A DNA stretch of 64,000 nucleotides from Pseudomonadota bacterium (GCA_020161335.1 JAIUOJ010000001.1:102809-166808), one strand, 5' to 3'. Positions 46,594 to 56,624 are shown, counted from the stretch's first letter. Numbers and translations: made by a program. The notes: generated by a model from the sequence alone, not told the origin.

Positions 46594-47888
46594 GGTGCGG
46601 ACTCCCCGGCAGCGGTGGCGTCTCCGGGCGGCGTGGCGTCGCCGTCGGCAGGCTTGAGCGGCAGCTCCACGCCGCCCGCAGACAGCAGCACCTCGTCACC
46701 GGCGTCCAGCCCCGACACCACCTGCGAGCGTGCCGTGCCGCGCACGCCCAGCTGCACTTCGCGGCGGGTGAACCCGCGGCCGTCGCGCACCTGCACCCAG
46801 TGCTTGCCGTCCTGCTGCTCGACGGCGACGTTGGACACGCTCAATGCATCGGGTTCGCGCAGCAGGATGATCTTCGCCGCGAACCGCTGCCCGGGCACGA
46901 ACCGGTACTTCGCGATCGCGTCGGCGGGCACCGCGGCGCGCATCGACAGGTATTTCACCGGGCTTTCGCGGTCGAGCACGGTGGCCGCGCTCGCCACCCA
47001 CGACAGGGTGCTGGCGAACGCCTGGTCCGGACGGCCCAGCGGATGCAGTTCCACCGCGTTGCCGGCCTTGATGCCCTGCGCCTCGATCTGCGGCAGGTCG
47101 ATCTGCACTTCCATCGCGGCGGTGTCGGGCAGGCTGCCGAATTCCTGCCCGGCGCGCAGGGTGGTGCCGATCATCGGCTTGTCGCCCGACCAGTTGGCGG
47201 TGAGCAGCAGCACGCCGTCGTTGGGCGCGCGCAGCTCCAGCGCATCGAGGTCCTCGCGCCGGGTCTGCGCGTTGAGGTCGAAGGTGGCGCGCTGCGCGTC
47301 GAGCACGGCGAGCTCGGCGCCGCCGCGCGTCGTCGATTGCCCGCGCTGCCACTCCAGCGTGTCCTGGCGCGTCTCCAGGTACTTGCTGTCCTCGATCGCG
47401 TCGAGCACTTCGTTGCGCGCCAGCGTGCTGAGGTCGGCGTCGGCGTAGCGCTGGGCGATGCCGAGCTGCACCGCGACCTGCGCCAGGTCGACGTCGACGC
47501 GGCCCTGCGCGGCCAGCAGTTCGCTCTCCTTCGCCAGGCGCGAGAGCGCATTGCGCTGCAGGTCGAGCAGGGCGAGGTCGAGCTGCTGCTTGCCTTCGTC
47601 GGCGCGGAAGCGCGCCAGCAGCTCGCCCTTCTTCACCAGGCTGCCCTCGGGCAGCATCCATTCCACCTGGCGCGAGGCCCAGTTGCGGCCGGGCACGCTG
47701 AGCGGGGTCGGCTTGGCCGAACGCAGGTCGCCCTCGCCCTGCATGCTCAGCACCAGTTCGCCGCGGCCGACGATCTCGCTCGCCGGCGGCGTTTCGTCGC
47801 TGCTGCAGGCGGACAGCGCGAGCAGCGCGGGCAGCAATACACCGCCGATGCCGAGGCTGCCCGATCGGCGCGCAGCGCGGGGGCTCAT
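46590..47888 (-). CDS. Periplasmic adaptor lipoprotein (HlyD/MacA-like), adaptor C of the operon
   Basis: The 432-residue adaptor is the third in order of transcription. It has a lipoprotein signal (LLPALLALSACSSD), a lipoyl segment (NWASRQVEWMLPEGSLVKKGELLARF) and a long coiled-coil hairpin (DEGKQQLDLALLDLQRNALSRLAKESELLAAQGRVDVDLAQVA). A second lipoyl part (ELRAPNDGVLLLTANWSGDKPMIG) and barrel domains follow. It couples by ATGA at both ends. It is longer than the two other adaptors and the one most likely to bridge to the outer membrane; that order of function is a guess. Confidence 0.85.
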   Translation of the reverse strand: MSPRAARRSGSLGIGGVLLPALLALSACSSDETPPASEIVGRGELVLSMQGEGDLRSAKPTPLSVPGRNWASRQVEWMLPEGSLVKKGELLARFRADEGKQQLDLALLDLQRNALSRLAKESELLAAQGRVDVDLAQVAVQLGIAQRYADADLSTLARNEVLDAIEDSKYLETRQDTLEWQRGQSTTRGGAELAVLDAQRATFDLNAQTRREDLDALELRAPNDGVLLLTANWSGDKPMIGTTLRAGQEFGSLPDTAAMEVQIDLPQIEAQGIKAGNAVELHPLGRPDQAFASTLSWVASAATVLDRESPVKYLSMRAAVPADAIAKYRFVPGQRFAAKIILLREPDALSVSNVAVEQQDGKHWVQVRDGRGFTRREVQLGVRGTARSQVVSGLDAGDEVLLSAGGVELPLKPADGDATPPGDATAAGESAP

Positions 47889-48874
47889 CGCGACGCTCCC
47901 GGCGCCGGGTCGGGCACGGTGAGCTCGACCCGCACGGACTGGCCCGGGCGCAGCCGCACGGCCTTGTCGTCCAGCGTGATCTCGACGTCGACGATGGGGA
48001 TGGGCTGCACCTGCGACTTGCTGCGCACGGTGCGCCCGATCTCGGTGACCGTGCCGCGGTGGGCGCTGCCGCCGCCGCCCTCGACCACGATCCGCGCCGG
48101 TGCGCCCACCGAGACGCGCAGCAGGTCGCGTTCGGGCAGTTCGCCGCGCACCGCCAGGGTGTCGCCGTCGGGGATCTCGGCGATCGTCTGGCCGCGCCAC
48201 ACCTGCGAGCCGACGTCGAACTTGTCGCCGTTCCAGCTGCTCTTGTGCATCATCACGCCGGCGCGCGGGGCGGTGATGTTCATCTGCGCCAGCGAATCCT
48301 GCAGGCGCGTGACGTCGGCCTGCAGCTGCGCCAGTTCCGACTGCACCAGCCGACGCTCCTGGCGGCGCTGTCCGGCGGCCAGGCGCTCGCGCTGCGTGGA
48401 CAGCACCATGCGCCGCTCGGCGCGACGCCGCTCCTCCACCAGCTTGTCGTACTGCAGCGCGGCGATCAGCTCGCGCGGCTGTTCGGTCTTGCGTTCGGCC
48501 TTGTCCAGCGTGGCCTGCGCCTCGGCGGTGAACAGGCGCTCGGTGCGCTCGCGTTCGGCCAGGTCGAGTTCCAGCTTCTCCAGCTCGCGCTGCTTCTCGG
48601 CCAGCTGGCTGCGCTTCTCGGACAGCTGCTGCATGATCTGGTTGCCGTCGAAGGCCAGCACCACGTCGCCCTGCTTGACCGGCTCGCCGTCGGGTGCGAG
48701 CTGGGTGATGTTGAAGTTCCAGACGCGGTCGATCATCGGCGGCATCAGCTGCGACTTGTCCAGCGCGTAGACCTCGCCGTCGATGCGCAGCGTGGCCGCC
48801 TGCGCGGCCAGCGGCAGCAGCGCGGTTAGCACCATTGCCATCGCCATCGCGAGGCGACCGCGGCGCGTGCTCAT
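47885..48874 (-). CDS. Periplasmic adaptor (HlyD/MacA-like), adaptor B of the operon
   Basis: The 329-residue product has a signal peptide (MAMVLTALLPLAAQAATLR). It has the adaptor order: lipoyl (VWNFNITQLAPDGEPVKQGDVVLAFDGNQI), coiled coil from about 75 to 190 with SEKRSQLAEKQRELEKLELDLAERERTERL, then ITAPRAGVMMHKSSWNGDKFDVGSQVWRGQTIAEI. It resembles adaptor C in this last segment (a W-N/S-GDK theme) and may be a duplicate that has diverged. Its ATG overlaps the stop of adaptor A and its own stop overlaps the start of adaptor C. Confidence 0.85.
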   Translation of the reverse strand: MSTRRGRLAMAMAMVLTALLPLAAQAATLRIDGEVYALDKSQLMPPMIDRVWNFNITQLAPDGEPVKQGDVVLAFDGNQIMQQLSEKRSQLAEKQRELEKLELDLAERERTERLFTAEAQATLDKAERKTEQPRELIAALQYDKLVEERRRAERRMVLSTQRERLAAGQRRQERRLVQSELAQLQADVTRLQDSLAQMNITAPRAGVMMHKSSWNGDKFDVGSQVWRGQTIAEIPDGDTLAVRGELPERDLLRVSVGAPARIVVEGGGGSAHRGTVTEIGRTVRSKSQVQPIPIVDVEITLDDKAVRLRPGQSVRVELTVPDPAPGASR

Positions 48875-49828
48875 CGGCCCGCCCCCGTCGCCGCAGTGGC
48901 GGGACGGGCGATCACCCGCGCGCTCATGCCGGGCAGCAGCTTGAGCTTGCCGGCCTCGAAGTCGACGTCGACGGTGAAGTAGCGGCCGCTGCCCCATTCC
49001 TGGCGACGGTCCGGGGCGCCGGAGATCGCGCTGATCCGGCCCGGCACGCGACTGCCGGGATGGGCGTCGAAGCTCAGCTCCACCGCCTGCCCGACCTCCA
49101 GGCCGCGACGATCCGGTTCCAGCGCCCAGGCGCGCACGCGGGTGCCGCTGCCGCTGACCACCTCGCCGGCGCGGCTGCCGGGCATGGTGGACGAGCCTTC
49201 GTCGATGCGGCCGCCGATCCAGTTGTTGTTGAAGCCGTGCACCACGTAGCCGTCGCGGTCGGCGCGCACTTCCGACGTGCGCACCATCAGCGCGTGGTAT
49301 TCGCGCTGCACCACCAGCTTGCGCACCTCCAGCGCCGCATCCGACGTGCGCCGGCGCACGGCTTCGCGCGCCTCGGCCAGCTGCTGGCGCTTGAGCGCGG
49401 CCTCGCGCGTGGCCCGGTCCAGTTCGCCCTGGTAGCGGTCGTAGTCGAGGTCGGCGACCAGGCCCTTGGGGATCTTCGCGTCGATCCGCGCGGCGGCCAG
49501 CTCGGCCTCGGCATCGACCAGCGCCAGCTCCGCGTCGAGCGCCTTGACCTCGAGTTCGGCGATGTCCTTGTCGCCCTTGGCCTGCGACTGTTCGATGCGC
49601 GCGTCGAGGTCGGGGATCATGGCCGCGGACTGGCCGGGATCGATGCGCAGCACCACGTCGCCCTGCTTCACCGAATCGCCTTCGGGCACGAAGAAGCGGA
49701 TCACCACCGGCGCCGAGTTCGACTGCGGCGTGATGATCGCCTGCGCATCGGTGGCGCGGACCTCGCCGGTCAGCACCACGGCGTGCGCGGCGGGCGCCGC
49801 GGCCGCGAGCGCGGCCGCGAGCAGCAGG

Positions 49829-49848
<20 letters not shown>
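48871..49848 (-). CDS. Periplasmic adaptor (HlyD/MacA-like), adaptor A of the operon
   Basis: The 325-residue product has a signal peptide (MTRRCTDLLLAAALAAAAPAAHAVVL), a lipoyl segment (SAPVVIRFFVPEGDSVKQGDVVLRIDPGQSA) and a coiled coil (IEQSQAKGDKDIAELEVKALDAELALVDAEAELAAARIDA). The second lipoyl part is VRADRDGYVVHGFNNNWIGGRIDEGSS. The ATPase gene overlaps it by 20 bp (its stop is inside this ORF), and the adaptor B start overlaps its stop. Three adaptors in a row is unusual for a MacAB-like operon. Confidence 0.85.
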
Positions 49849-50506
<658 letters not shown>

Positions 50507-50674
50507 GTCCGGTGTTGTCCCCGATACCCCAAGCGTTGCTTCGCGCGCGCCAGTGCGCCGCGTCCGGTCAGGATGGACAGTGTCGCCAGCGGATGGTTCC
50601 CGCGGCATGTGCCGATGGTCGTCCCCATGCCCTGTTGTGGATGCCGCAGCGCAGGAAAGGGTTGCGCCGCGCGG

Positions 50675-52177
50675 TCAGTCCGCGGGCACGGTGCGTTCGC
50701 GTGCCCAGGCGCGGAGCGCGGCCACCTGTTCGCGCATCACCACCGACAGCGGGCGCGTCGCGGCGAGTTCCTCGCGCAGCAGTGCTTCGTCGAGGGCCAC
50801 GCCGCCGGCGTGCGCGGCGTACAGCGCGGCGACGATGGCCTGCTCGATCTCGGCGCCCGAGAAGCCTTCGGCCGCATCCGCCAGCACCGCGAGGTCGAAG
50901 CCGGCCGGATCGAGTGCGCGCCGGCGCAGGTGCAGGTCGAACACCTGCGCGCGGGTCTCGGCATCGGGCAGGTCGACGAAGAAGATCTCGTCGAAGCGGC
51001 CCTTGCGCAGCAGTTCGGCGGGCAGCTCGTGCACCTGGTTGGCGGTGGCGACCAGGAACACCCTGGACTTGCGTTCGGCCATCCAGGTCAACAGGTAGCC
51101 CAGCACGCGCCGCGACACGCCGCCATCGCCGTCGGCGCTGCCGGCGGCAAGGCCCTTCTCGATCTCGTCGATCCACAGCACGCAGGGCGCGAGCTGTTCG
51201 GTCGAGGCCAGCGCGGCGCGCAGGTTGGCTTCGGTCTCGCCGTGGTACTTGGCATAGAGCGTGCCGAAGTCCAGCCGTACCAGCGGCACGCCGAAGCCGC
51301 CGGCCACCGCCTTGGCCAGCAGCGACTTGCCACAGCCCTGCACGCCGAGCAGCAGCACGCCCTTGGGCGGATCAAGCTGATAGGCGCCGGGCCCGGGCGG
51401 CGCATCGCCTTCGGCGAACACGCGGCGGCGTTGCTCGATCCAGCGCTTGAGCCGGCGCGCCCCGGCGACATCAGCGAACTGCGCCGTGTCGTATTCGAAA
51501 TGCAGGTGGCCGCTCTTGTTGAGCAGCTCGAACTTCAGCTTGGCCAGCGCGGGCAGGTCACCGGGGCCGAGCACGCCGTCGTCGAAGATCAGGTGGCGGG
51601 CGATGCGGCGCGCATCGGTGGCGTCGAGGCCCTGCAGGTTGCGCACGATGCGCTGCACGGTGTCGGCATCGGCCTCCACGCGCTTGCCGCCGTGTTCGCG
51701 CTGGTAGGCGGCGGCTTCCTCGCGCACGAGTTTCAGCAGCGCGTTGGCATCGGGCAGGCGCGGGCGGAAGCGGGTGGCCTTGGCTTCGAGTTCGGCCGGC
51801 AGGTCGACCTTGTGCCCGACCAGCACGATGGTGTGCGCCAGGCAGTTGCGGCGCTGCAGGATCTCGCGCAACTGGCGCTGGGTGCTGGCGTAGCCGAGGT
51901 AGGGGTGGAAATCGAGCAGCAGGTACACGCCGCGCTGGTCGGCGTTGCGGATCGCGGCCAGCGTGGTGCTGGCATCGGGCGGGATCTCGGGCGGATCCTC
52001 GCGGTCGAGGTCGATCCGGCGCAGGCCTTCGGTGATCGACCAGCGATGCAGCGCGCGCCAGGCGTGGGAGAGGGTCTGGCGGAACAGGTCGATGGCCCGG
52101 CCCTCGTCGGCGGTCTCGACCACGATCAGCGGGGTGTCGGCGCGGATCAGCGCCACCAGGTCGTGCAGGTCGCTCAT
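50675..52177 (-). CDS. AAA+ ATPase, Ycf46-like
   Basis: The 500-residue product has an N-terminal domain of about 240 residues (LVALIRADTPLIVVETADEGRAIDLFRQ) and one AAA+ module. Walker A is GVQGCGKS at about 278-285, Walker B VLWIDEIEKG at about 333, then ATANQVHELPAELLRKGRFDEIFFVDLP with sensor 1 Asn and the Arg finger pair. This matches Ycf46-type cytosolic AAA ATPases, whose role in bacteria and plastids is largely unknown. Start ATG 52177 (MSDLHDLV) is chosen. It lies 168 bp from the ABC operon start and 202 bp from the divergent parA-like gene. Confidence 0.85.
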   Translation of the reverse strand: MSDLHDLVALIRADTPLIVVETADEGRAIDLFRQTLSHAWRALHRWSITEGLRRIDLDREDPPEIPPDASTTLAAIRNADQRGVYLLLDFHPYLGYASTQRQLREILQRRNCLAHTIVLVGHKVDLPAELEAKATRFRPRLPDANALLKLVREEAAAYQREHGGKRVEADADTVQRIVRNLQGLDATDARRIARHLIFDDGVLGPGDLPALAKLKFELLNKSGHLHFEYDTAQFADVAGARRLKRWIEQRRRVFAEGDAPPGPGAYQLDPPKGVLLLGVQGCGKSLLAKAVAGGFGVPLVRLDFGTLYAKYHGETEANLRAALASTEQLAPCVLWIDEIEKGLAAGSADGDGGVSRRVLGYLLTWMAERKSRVFLVATANQVHELPAELLRKGRFDEIFFVDLPDAETRAQVFDLHLRRRALDPAGFDLAVLADAAEGFSGAEIEQAIVAALYAAHAGGVALDEALLREELAATRPLSVVMREQVAALRAWARERTVPAD

Positions 52178-52379
52178 GGGGGCGTGCGGATTCCGGGGCC
52201 GGGCGACCATAGCAGACCAGCAGAAGCCGCCGCGGGCGCCGGCACGACCCGTCGCGGCCCCGTGTTGGTTAAGGCCGCGTCAATTCGCGGTACCGGGGCC
52301 CGCGGCCCATGCCGGCGAACTCGCGGGCGACCCATCGCCGGTGTACGCTCGCCCTTCGTTCCCGGTCCGGAGATTGCGG

Positions 52380-53015
52380 ATGAAGACGGTGTTGGTGGCC
52401 AGTTCCAAGGGTGGCGTCGGCAAGACCACGATCGCGACGCACCTGGCGGCACAGGCCGCACTGTCGGGACAGAAGACGGTCCTGGTCGACGCCGACCCCC
52501 AGGGGTCCTCGACCCGCTGGGCCGAGCGTCGCGCGGCGCTGGACAGCGCGGTCCTGCCGATCGACGGCAGCAGCCGGCACAAGACCGCATGGAAGTCGAT
52601 CCCCGACGGCACCGACCGGGTGGTGGTGGATGCGCCCGCGGGGGCGCACCCGGACGCGCTGGAGACCTATCTCGAGCACGCCGATGCGCTGGTGGTGCCG
52701 GTGCTGCCCTCGGCGCTGGACATCGACGCCACCGTGCCCTTCCTCAATGCGCTGGCCAAGCACCCGCGGGTGCGCAAGGGCGACCTGCGCGTGGGCCTGG
52801 TCGGCAACCGCCTGCGGCCGTGGACCAATGCCTCGCAGCAGGCGATGGAGCTGCTGGAACAGTGGCCGTACCCGCTGGTGGCGCAGCTGCGCGACAGCCA
52901 GGCCTACGTGATGCTGGTCGGCTTCGGCAAGAGCCTGTTCGATTACCACTCCGCGCAGGTGCGCGACCACCAGGGCGACTGGCAGCCGTTGCTGAAATGG
53001 CTCAAGCGCGCGTGA
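52380..53015 (+). CDS. ParA/MinD-family ATPase (orphan)
   Basis: The 211-residue protein has the deviant Walker A KGGVGKTT at 10-17, switch-like VVVDAPAGAHPDA and LVDADPQGSSTRWAE. It resembles short ParA-like ATPases that position cargo, rather than chromosomal ParA (no ParB gene adjacent and no N-terminal extension). Related orphan proteins are seen near chemotaxis or carboxysome-type loci, but no such partner is visible here. Start ATG 52380 follows CGGAG. It is followed 48 bp later by sixA in the same direction. Confidence 0.85.
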   Translation: MKTVLVASSKGGVGKTTIATHLAAQAALSGQKTVLVDADPQGSSTRWAERRAALDSAVLPIDGSSRHKTAWKSIPDGTDRVVVDAPAGAHPDALETYLEHADALVVPVLPSALDIDATVPFLNALAKHPRVRKGDLRVGLVGNRLRPWTNASQQAMELLEQWPYPLVAQLRDSQAYVMLVGFGKSLFDYHSAQVRDHQGDWQPLLKWLKRA

Positions 53016-53063
53016 TGCGTCGTTGCGAACGCCGGACGACGGTCGGCAAGGAAGGGAGGCGGC

Positions 53064-53540
53064 ATGCGTGAGTTGATCCTGTTGCGGCACGCGCATGCGG
53101 AGCCGGCGGTCCCGGGGCAGGCGGATTTCGACCGCCCGCTGTCGGCCGAGGGCCTGGCCGAGGCCGAGGCGGTGGCGGCGTGGATGCGCGACAAGGCGCT
53201 GGTGCCCGACCGGGTACTGTGCTCGCCGGCGCGGCGCACGCGCGAGACGCTGGACGCCGTGGTCGAGGCGGTCGGCAACCTCGACAAGCGGCTGGACGCG
53301 GCGATCTACGAGGCCACGCCCGGCACCCTGGCCGGGCTGGTGGACGCGCACCGCGATGCCGAACGGCTGCTGCTGGTCGGCCACAACCCGGGGCTGGAAC
53401 GGCTGGTGGCCCTGCTCAGCAGCGGGCAGTCGGGCGACTACCGCGGCATGCCGCCGGCGGCGGTGGCGGTGCTGTCGCTGCCGGCCGAGGCCGAGATCGA
53501 ACCCGGGATCGCGACCCTGTCGACCTTCTGGTGGCCGTGA
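53064..53540 (+). CDS. sixA: Phosphohistidine phosphatase SixA
   Basis: The 158-residue histidine phosphatase superfamily protein begins LILLRHAHAE with the RHG-type catalytic His9. CSPARRTRETLDA and LLVGHNPGLERLV supply the second catalytic His, and GMPPAAVAVL is typical. SixA removes phosphate from phosphohistidine, such as on NPr of the PTS-Ntr or the ArcB HPt domain. It is coupled to the yceI-like gene by GTGA overlap. In many proteobacteria it is a lone gene; here the next genes are lipid-related. Confidence 0.93.
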   Translation: MRELILLRHAHAEPAVPGQADFDRPLSAEGLAEAEAVAAWMRDKALVPDRVLCSPARRTRETLDAVVEAVGNLDKRLDAAIYEATPGTLAGLVDAHRDAERLLLVGHNPGLERLVALLSSGQSGDYRGMPPAAVAVLSLPAEAEIEPGIATLSTFWWP

Positions 53541-54127
53541 GCGCGCGCACGATCGACCCGCGCGTGAGCCGTTGGTGCATGTGGTGGCTGGCCCTGCTGG
53601 CCGCCGCGCCGGTGCTGGCGAGCAAGCCGGTCGAGATCGACACCGGGCATTCGCGGATCGGCTTCACCCTCAAGACGCGCTGGGGCCAGTCGCTCGATGG
53701 CCGTTTCCCGAACTGGCACGGCGAGATCGTGTCCGCGCCGGGCGACCGCAAGCAGGTGCGCCTGAAGCTGCCGACCGCCGAGGTCGAGATCCTCGACCAC
53801 CCGCAGTATTCGCGCGTCACCCGCGGCAAGGGCTTCTTCGACGCCGACCAGCACCCCTACGTCGAGTTCGTGTCCGATCCCTACGACGCGTCGCTGCTGG
53901 TCGAGGGCGGCCTGCTCGGCGGCGCGCTGACCATCCGTGGCGTGCGCCGGCGCGAGGTGTTCACGGTGCAGCCGTCGCAGTGCCGGCGGCCCGGCATCGA
54001 CTGCGACGTGGTGGCCAGCGGCGTGGTGTACCGCGCCGACTACGCCATGGACCGCTGGGGCTTCGCCCTGTCCGATCGCGTGGTCTTCGACCTGCACATC
54101 CGCACCCGGGACGCCGGCGCGCCATGA
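53537..54127 (+). CDS. YceI-family lipid-binding exported protein
   Basis: The 196-residue product has a signal region (MWWLALLAAAPVLASKP) and a YceI lipocalin-like domain: PVEIDTGHSRIGFTLKTRWGQSLDGRFPNWHGEI, then VTRGKGFFDADQHPYVEFVS. YceI proteins bind isoprenoid lipids in the periplasm. The start is GTG 53537, which overlaps the sixA stop; the ATG at 53579 just before the signal is an equally possible start. It ends in an overlap with the next gene (ATGA at 54124), so the three genes are coupled. Confidence 0.85.
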   Translation: MSARTIDPRVSRWCMWWLALLAAAPVLASKPVEIDTGHSRIGFTLKTRWGQSLDGRFPNWHGEIVSAPGDRKQVRLKLPTAEVEILDHPQYSRVTRGKGFFDADQHPYVEFVSDPYDASLLVEGGLLGGALTIRGVRRREVFTVQPSQCRRPGIDCDVVASGVVYRADYAMDRWGFALSDRVVFDLHIRTRDAGAP

Positions 54128-56079
54128 CCCGCGCGGTGCGCGTGCTCGCCGCGCTGCTGGCCCTGGCCTGCAGTGCCTGCACCGGGCTGTCGGCGCTGCA
54201 GCGCGAGCAGGCCACGCGGATCGCGGTGGACGCCCGCGACACCACGATCGACTGCGACGCCCCCGACGCCTGCGCGCGGCCCTCGCCGCTGCGCGAACTG
54301 GGCGTGCGCAGCCTTGCGCGGAGCACGCCGGAGCGTCCGCAGCACTACGCGCTGCTGCTCGACTACGGCCAGGACGCGCTGGTCTCGCGCCTCGACCTGC
54401 TCCGCGGGGCCACCACCAGCATCGACCTGCAGACCTACATCTTCGACGAGGACGACGCCGGGCACCTCGTGCTGGACGAACTGATGGCCGCGGCGCGGCG
54501 CGGCGTGCGCGTGCGCCTGCTGGTGGACCAGCTGTCGGCGCTGCGCCAGGTGGACACGCTGGCGGCGCTGGCCTCGGCGCACGTCAACTTCGAGATCCGC
54601 ATCTACAACCCGGTGCTCGACCGCGCGCGCATCACGTATCCGATGTATGCCTGGGCGGCGGCCTGCTGCTGGCGCCGGCTCAACCAGCGCATGCACAGCA
54701 AGCTGCTGCTGGTGGATGGCGTGGTCGGCATCACCGGTGGCCGCAACTACCAGGACGACTACTACGACTGGAGCCACACCTTCAACTTCCGCGACCGCGA
54801 CGTGCTGGTCGCCGGCCCGGTCACCGCGGACATGGCGCGCAACTTCGAGGCGTTCTGGCAGGCGTACCGCAGCGTGCCGGTGGAACAGCTGAGCGACGTC
54901 GGCCGGCGCCTGCTGCGCGCCGGCGCGCCGGCGCTGCCGCACTGGCCGTACGAACGGCCCGCGCGCGTGGCCGCGGTCTCGCGCGTGGCCAACGACGCCG
55001 CGCTGGTGCAGGCGCGCCTGGCCGATGCCGCGATCCCGGTGGGCGAGGTCGCCTTCATCGCCGACCTGCCGGCCAAGCACCGCCGCGACCGCGAGCGCGC
55101 CGCCGAGGCGGTGCACGCCTCGCCGCTGCTCAACCAGCTGATCGAGTCGGCGCGGGAGGAAGTGCTGCTGCAGACGCCGTACCTGGTGCTGTCCAAGCCG
55201 GCGCAGGCGATGTTCGAGCGCATGCACGACCGGGTGCCGCCACCGCGCGTGATCGTGTCCACCAACAGCCTCGCCGCCACCGACTCGTTCATCACCTACG
55301 CGCTGTCGTACAAGTACAAGCGCCGCTACCTGCGCGACTTCGGCTTCGAGATCCACGAGTTCAAGCCCTTCCCGGAGGACGCGCCGATCGACCTCGACGC
55401 CACCGGCGCGGTCGGCATTTCCTGGAACCCGGACGGCAGCGTCAACATCGAGGAAACCCCGGATGGGGTGCCGGCGGACGGCGCCCCGCCCGCGCGCGGG
55501 CCGCCCGGCGATGCGTCGCAACGCCACGCGCCGCTGGCCCGCGAATACGCCGCGCTGCGCTACGCCGGCGTCGGCGTGCACCAGCGCGTGCCGCTCAAGC
55601 GCGCCGGCGTGCGCTTCGGCCTGCACGCCAAGTCGCTGGTGGTCGACGAGCGCATCGGCGTGGTCGGCACCCACAACTTCGACCCGCGCGGCGACGACTA
55701 CAACACCGAGAGCGCGGTGGTGATCGACGATCCGGCGTTCGCGCGCGCGCTGGCCGGGAGCATCCGCCGCGACATCGCGCCGCAGAACGCGTGGACCATC
55801 GCGCGTCGCGACAAGCCGCCGGTGTTCTCCGGCCTCGACTATTCGATCGGCAAGGTGTCCGAGCACCTGCCGCTGTTCGACCTGTGGCCGGTGCGCTACG
55901 CCACCAGCTACCAGTTCGTGCCGGGCCCGGACTGCCCGCGCCCGCCGTCGCCGTTCGATCCGGGCTTCCGGGCCTGCCACGAGCCGGTGGGCGACTTCCC
56001 CGAGGTCAACCTCGGCTTCCGCCGGCTGCTGACGCGCATCTTCACCGCCTTCGGCGCCGGGCTCGCCCCGATCCTCTGA
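54124..56079 (+). CDS. Phospholipase D-family protein (cardiolipin-synthase-like)
   Basis: The 651-residue protein has two HKD motifs. The first is MHSKLLLVDG (His191, Lys193) with GGRNYQDDYYDW, and the second is LHAKSLVVDE (His501, Lys503) with GTHNFDPRGDDYNTE. The N-terminus has a hydrophobic, Cys-ended signal (LLALACSAC), likely a lipoprotein or secreted form. PLD enzymes of this size that have signal peptides may make cardiolipin or cleave phosphatidyl headgroups in the envelope (ClsC-like). It is coupled to yceI by ATGA. Confidence 0.85.
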   Translation: MTRAVRVLAALLALACSACTGLSALQREQATRIAVDARDTTIDCDAPDACARPSPLRELGVRSLARSTPERPQHYALLLDYGQDALVSRLDLLRGATTSIDLQTYIFDEDDAGHLVLDELMAAARRGVRVRLLVDQLSALRQVDTLAALASAHVNFEIRIYNPVLDRARITYPMYAWAAACCWRRLNQRMHSKLLLVDGVVGITGGRNYQDDYYDWSHTFNFRDRDVLVAGPVTADMARNFEAFWQAYRSVPVEQLSDVGRRLLRAGAPALPHWPYERPARVAAVSRVANDAALVQARLADAAIPVGEVAFIADLPAKHRRDRERAAEAVHASPLLNQLIESAREEVLLQTPYLVLSKPAQAMFERMHDRVPPPRVIVSTNSLAATDSFITYALSYKYKRRYLRDFGFEIHEFKPFPEDAPIDLDATGAVGISWNPDGSVNIEETPDGVPADGAPPARGPPGDASQRHAPLAREYAALRYAGVGVHQRVPLKRAGVRFGLHAKSLVVDERIGVVGTHNFDPRGDDYNTESAVVIDDPAFARALAGSIRRDIAPQNAWTIARRDKPPVFSGLDYSIGKVSEHLPLFDLWPVRYATSYQFVPGPDCPRPPSPFDPGFRACHEPVGDFPEVNLGFRRLLTRIFTAFGAGLAPIL

Positions 56080-56080
56080 A

Positions 56081-56096
56081 GCCCGGGGCCCCGGGC
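56081..56096. other. Perfect 16-bp GC palindrome after the PLD gene
   Basis: GCCCGGGG is followed directly by CCCCGGGC with no loop, 1 bp past the phospholipase D gene. No U-tract follows, so it is not a convincing terminator. It may help end or stabilise the transcript. The remaining 56097-56323 has AT-rich stretches near 56260-56300 that could hold the promoter of the next small gene; I see no further gene. Confidence 0.3.
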
Positions 56097-56323
56097 CCCG
56101 CGGCCGCTATCCCGCGCCCGTTCCGCGCGCCCGGGGTGTCGGCCCCCGTGTCGTCAGTCATGCCTGAAGGCTGCAACCGTCGGCCTCCAAAGGCCATCCA
56201 AATCAACAGGTTCCACGGCATGCGCCCGATCCCCCGGCGACCATGACTTCCAGCCCATGCCAGGACCTGTTTAGTGTATTACTTTACCAACACACCGAAA
56301 CACAAACCCCACCGAGGACCGCC

Positions 56324-56500
56324 ATGAACATCACCCCGAACGGCTCCACCCGCCAGGCCCACGCCCTGCACACCAACGCCGCGCACCCGGCCGCCCGCTT
56401 TGATCGCCGCGAGCGCGATTTCGGCATCGGCTACGGCAGCAGCAGCGGCTATGCCAGCGCGCGCCGCTACACCCGCGAATCGGGCAACCAGCGTTTCTGA
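56324..56500 (+). CDS. Small protein with FGIGYGSSSGY tail
   Basis: The 58-residue product starts at ATG 56324 with GAGG 8 bp upstream. The N-terminal half (MNITPNGSTRQAHALHTNAA) is polar and His-rich, and the C-terminal half has RDFGIGYGSSSGYASARRYTRE. The 11-residue segment FGIGYGSSSGY (33-43) also ends the next protein encoded 125 bp downstream, and the DNA coding for it is identical in 32 of 33 bases. The product has no signal peptide. It could be a tail-only paralogue, or a small protein that competes with or marks the larger one. No family is known to me. Confidence 0.7.
   Translation: MNITPNGSTRQAHALHTNAAHPAARFDRRERDFGIGYGSSSGYASARRYTRESGNQRF
56420..56452 (+). repeat. Copy 1 of duplicated 33-bp tail-coding segment
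   Basis: It encodes the FGIGYGSSSGY segment of the small protein. It is identical to 57156-57188 at 32 of 33 bases (final codon TAT here, TAC there). That suggests recent duplication or gene conversion, or strong constraint on codon choice. Confidence 0.85.
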
Positions 56501-56624
56501 TCCGCGCGCGGCGCGCGGCCCGGAGGCCGGCCGGCGTCGTCCGCCGCGTGTCGGGCCTGCGATTGACGGCCGGTCGGCGCGCGGCCTAGGCTGCACGTCT
56601 TTCATCCGCCCCCGGGACCGCCCC

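Noticed and set aside
56081..56096. GC palindrome as intrinsic terminator of the phospholipase D gene
   Set aside because: No loop and no U-tract; only the palindrome itself is supported.
56256..56280. CCAGGACCTGTTTAGTGTA as a second copy of the MITE-like end at 18.4 kb
   Set aside because: Only the first dozen bases resemble the 18393 end; no matching inverted partner or similar interior is seen nearby.
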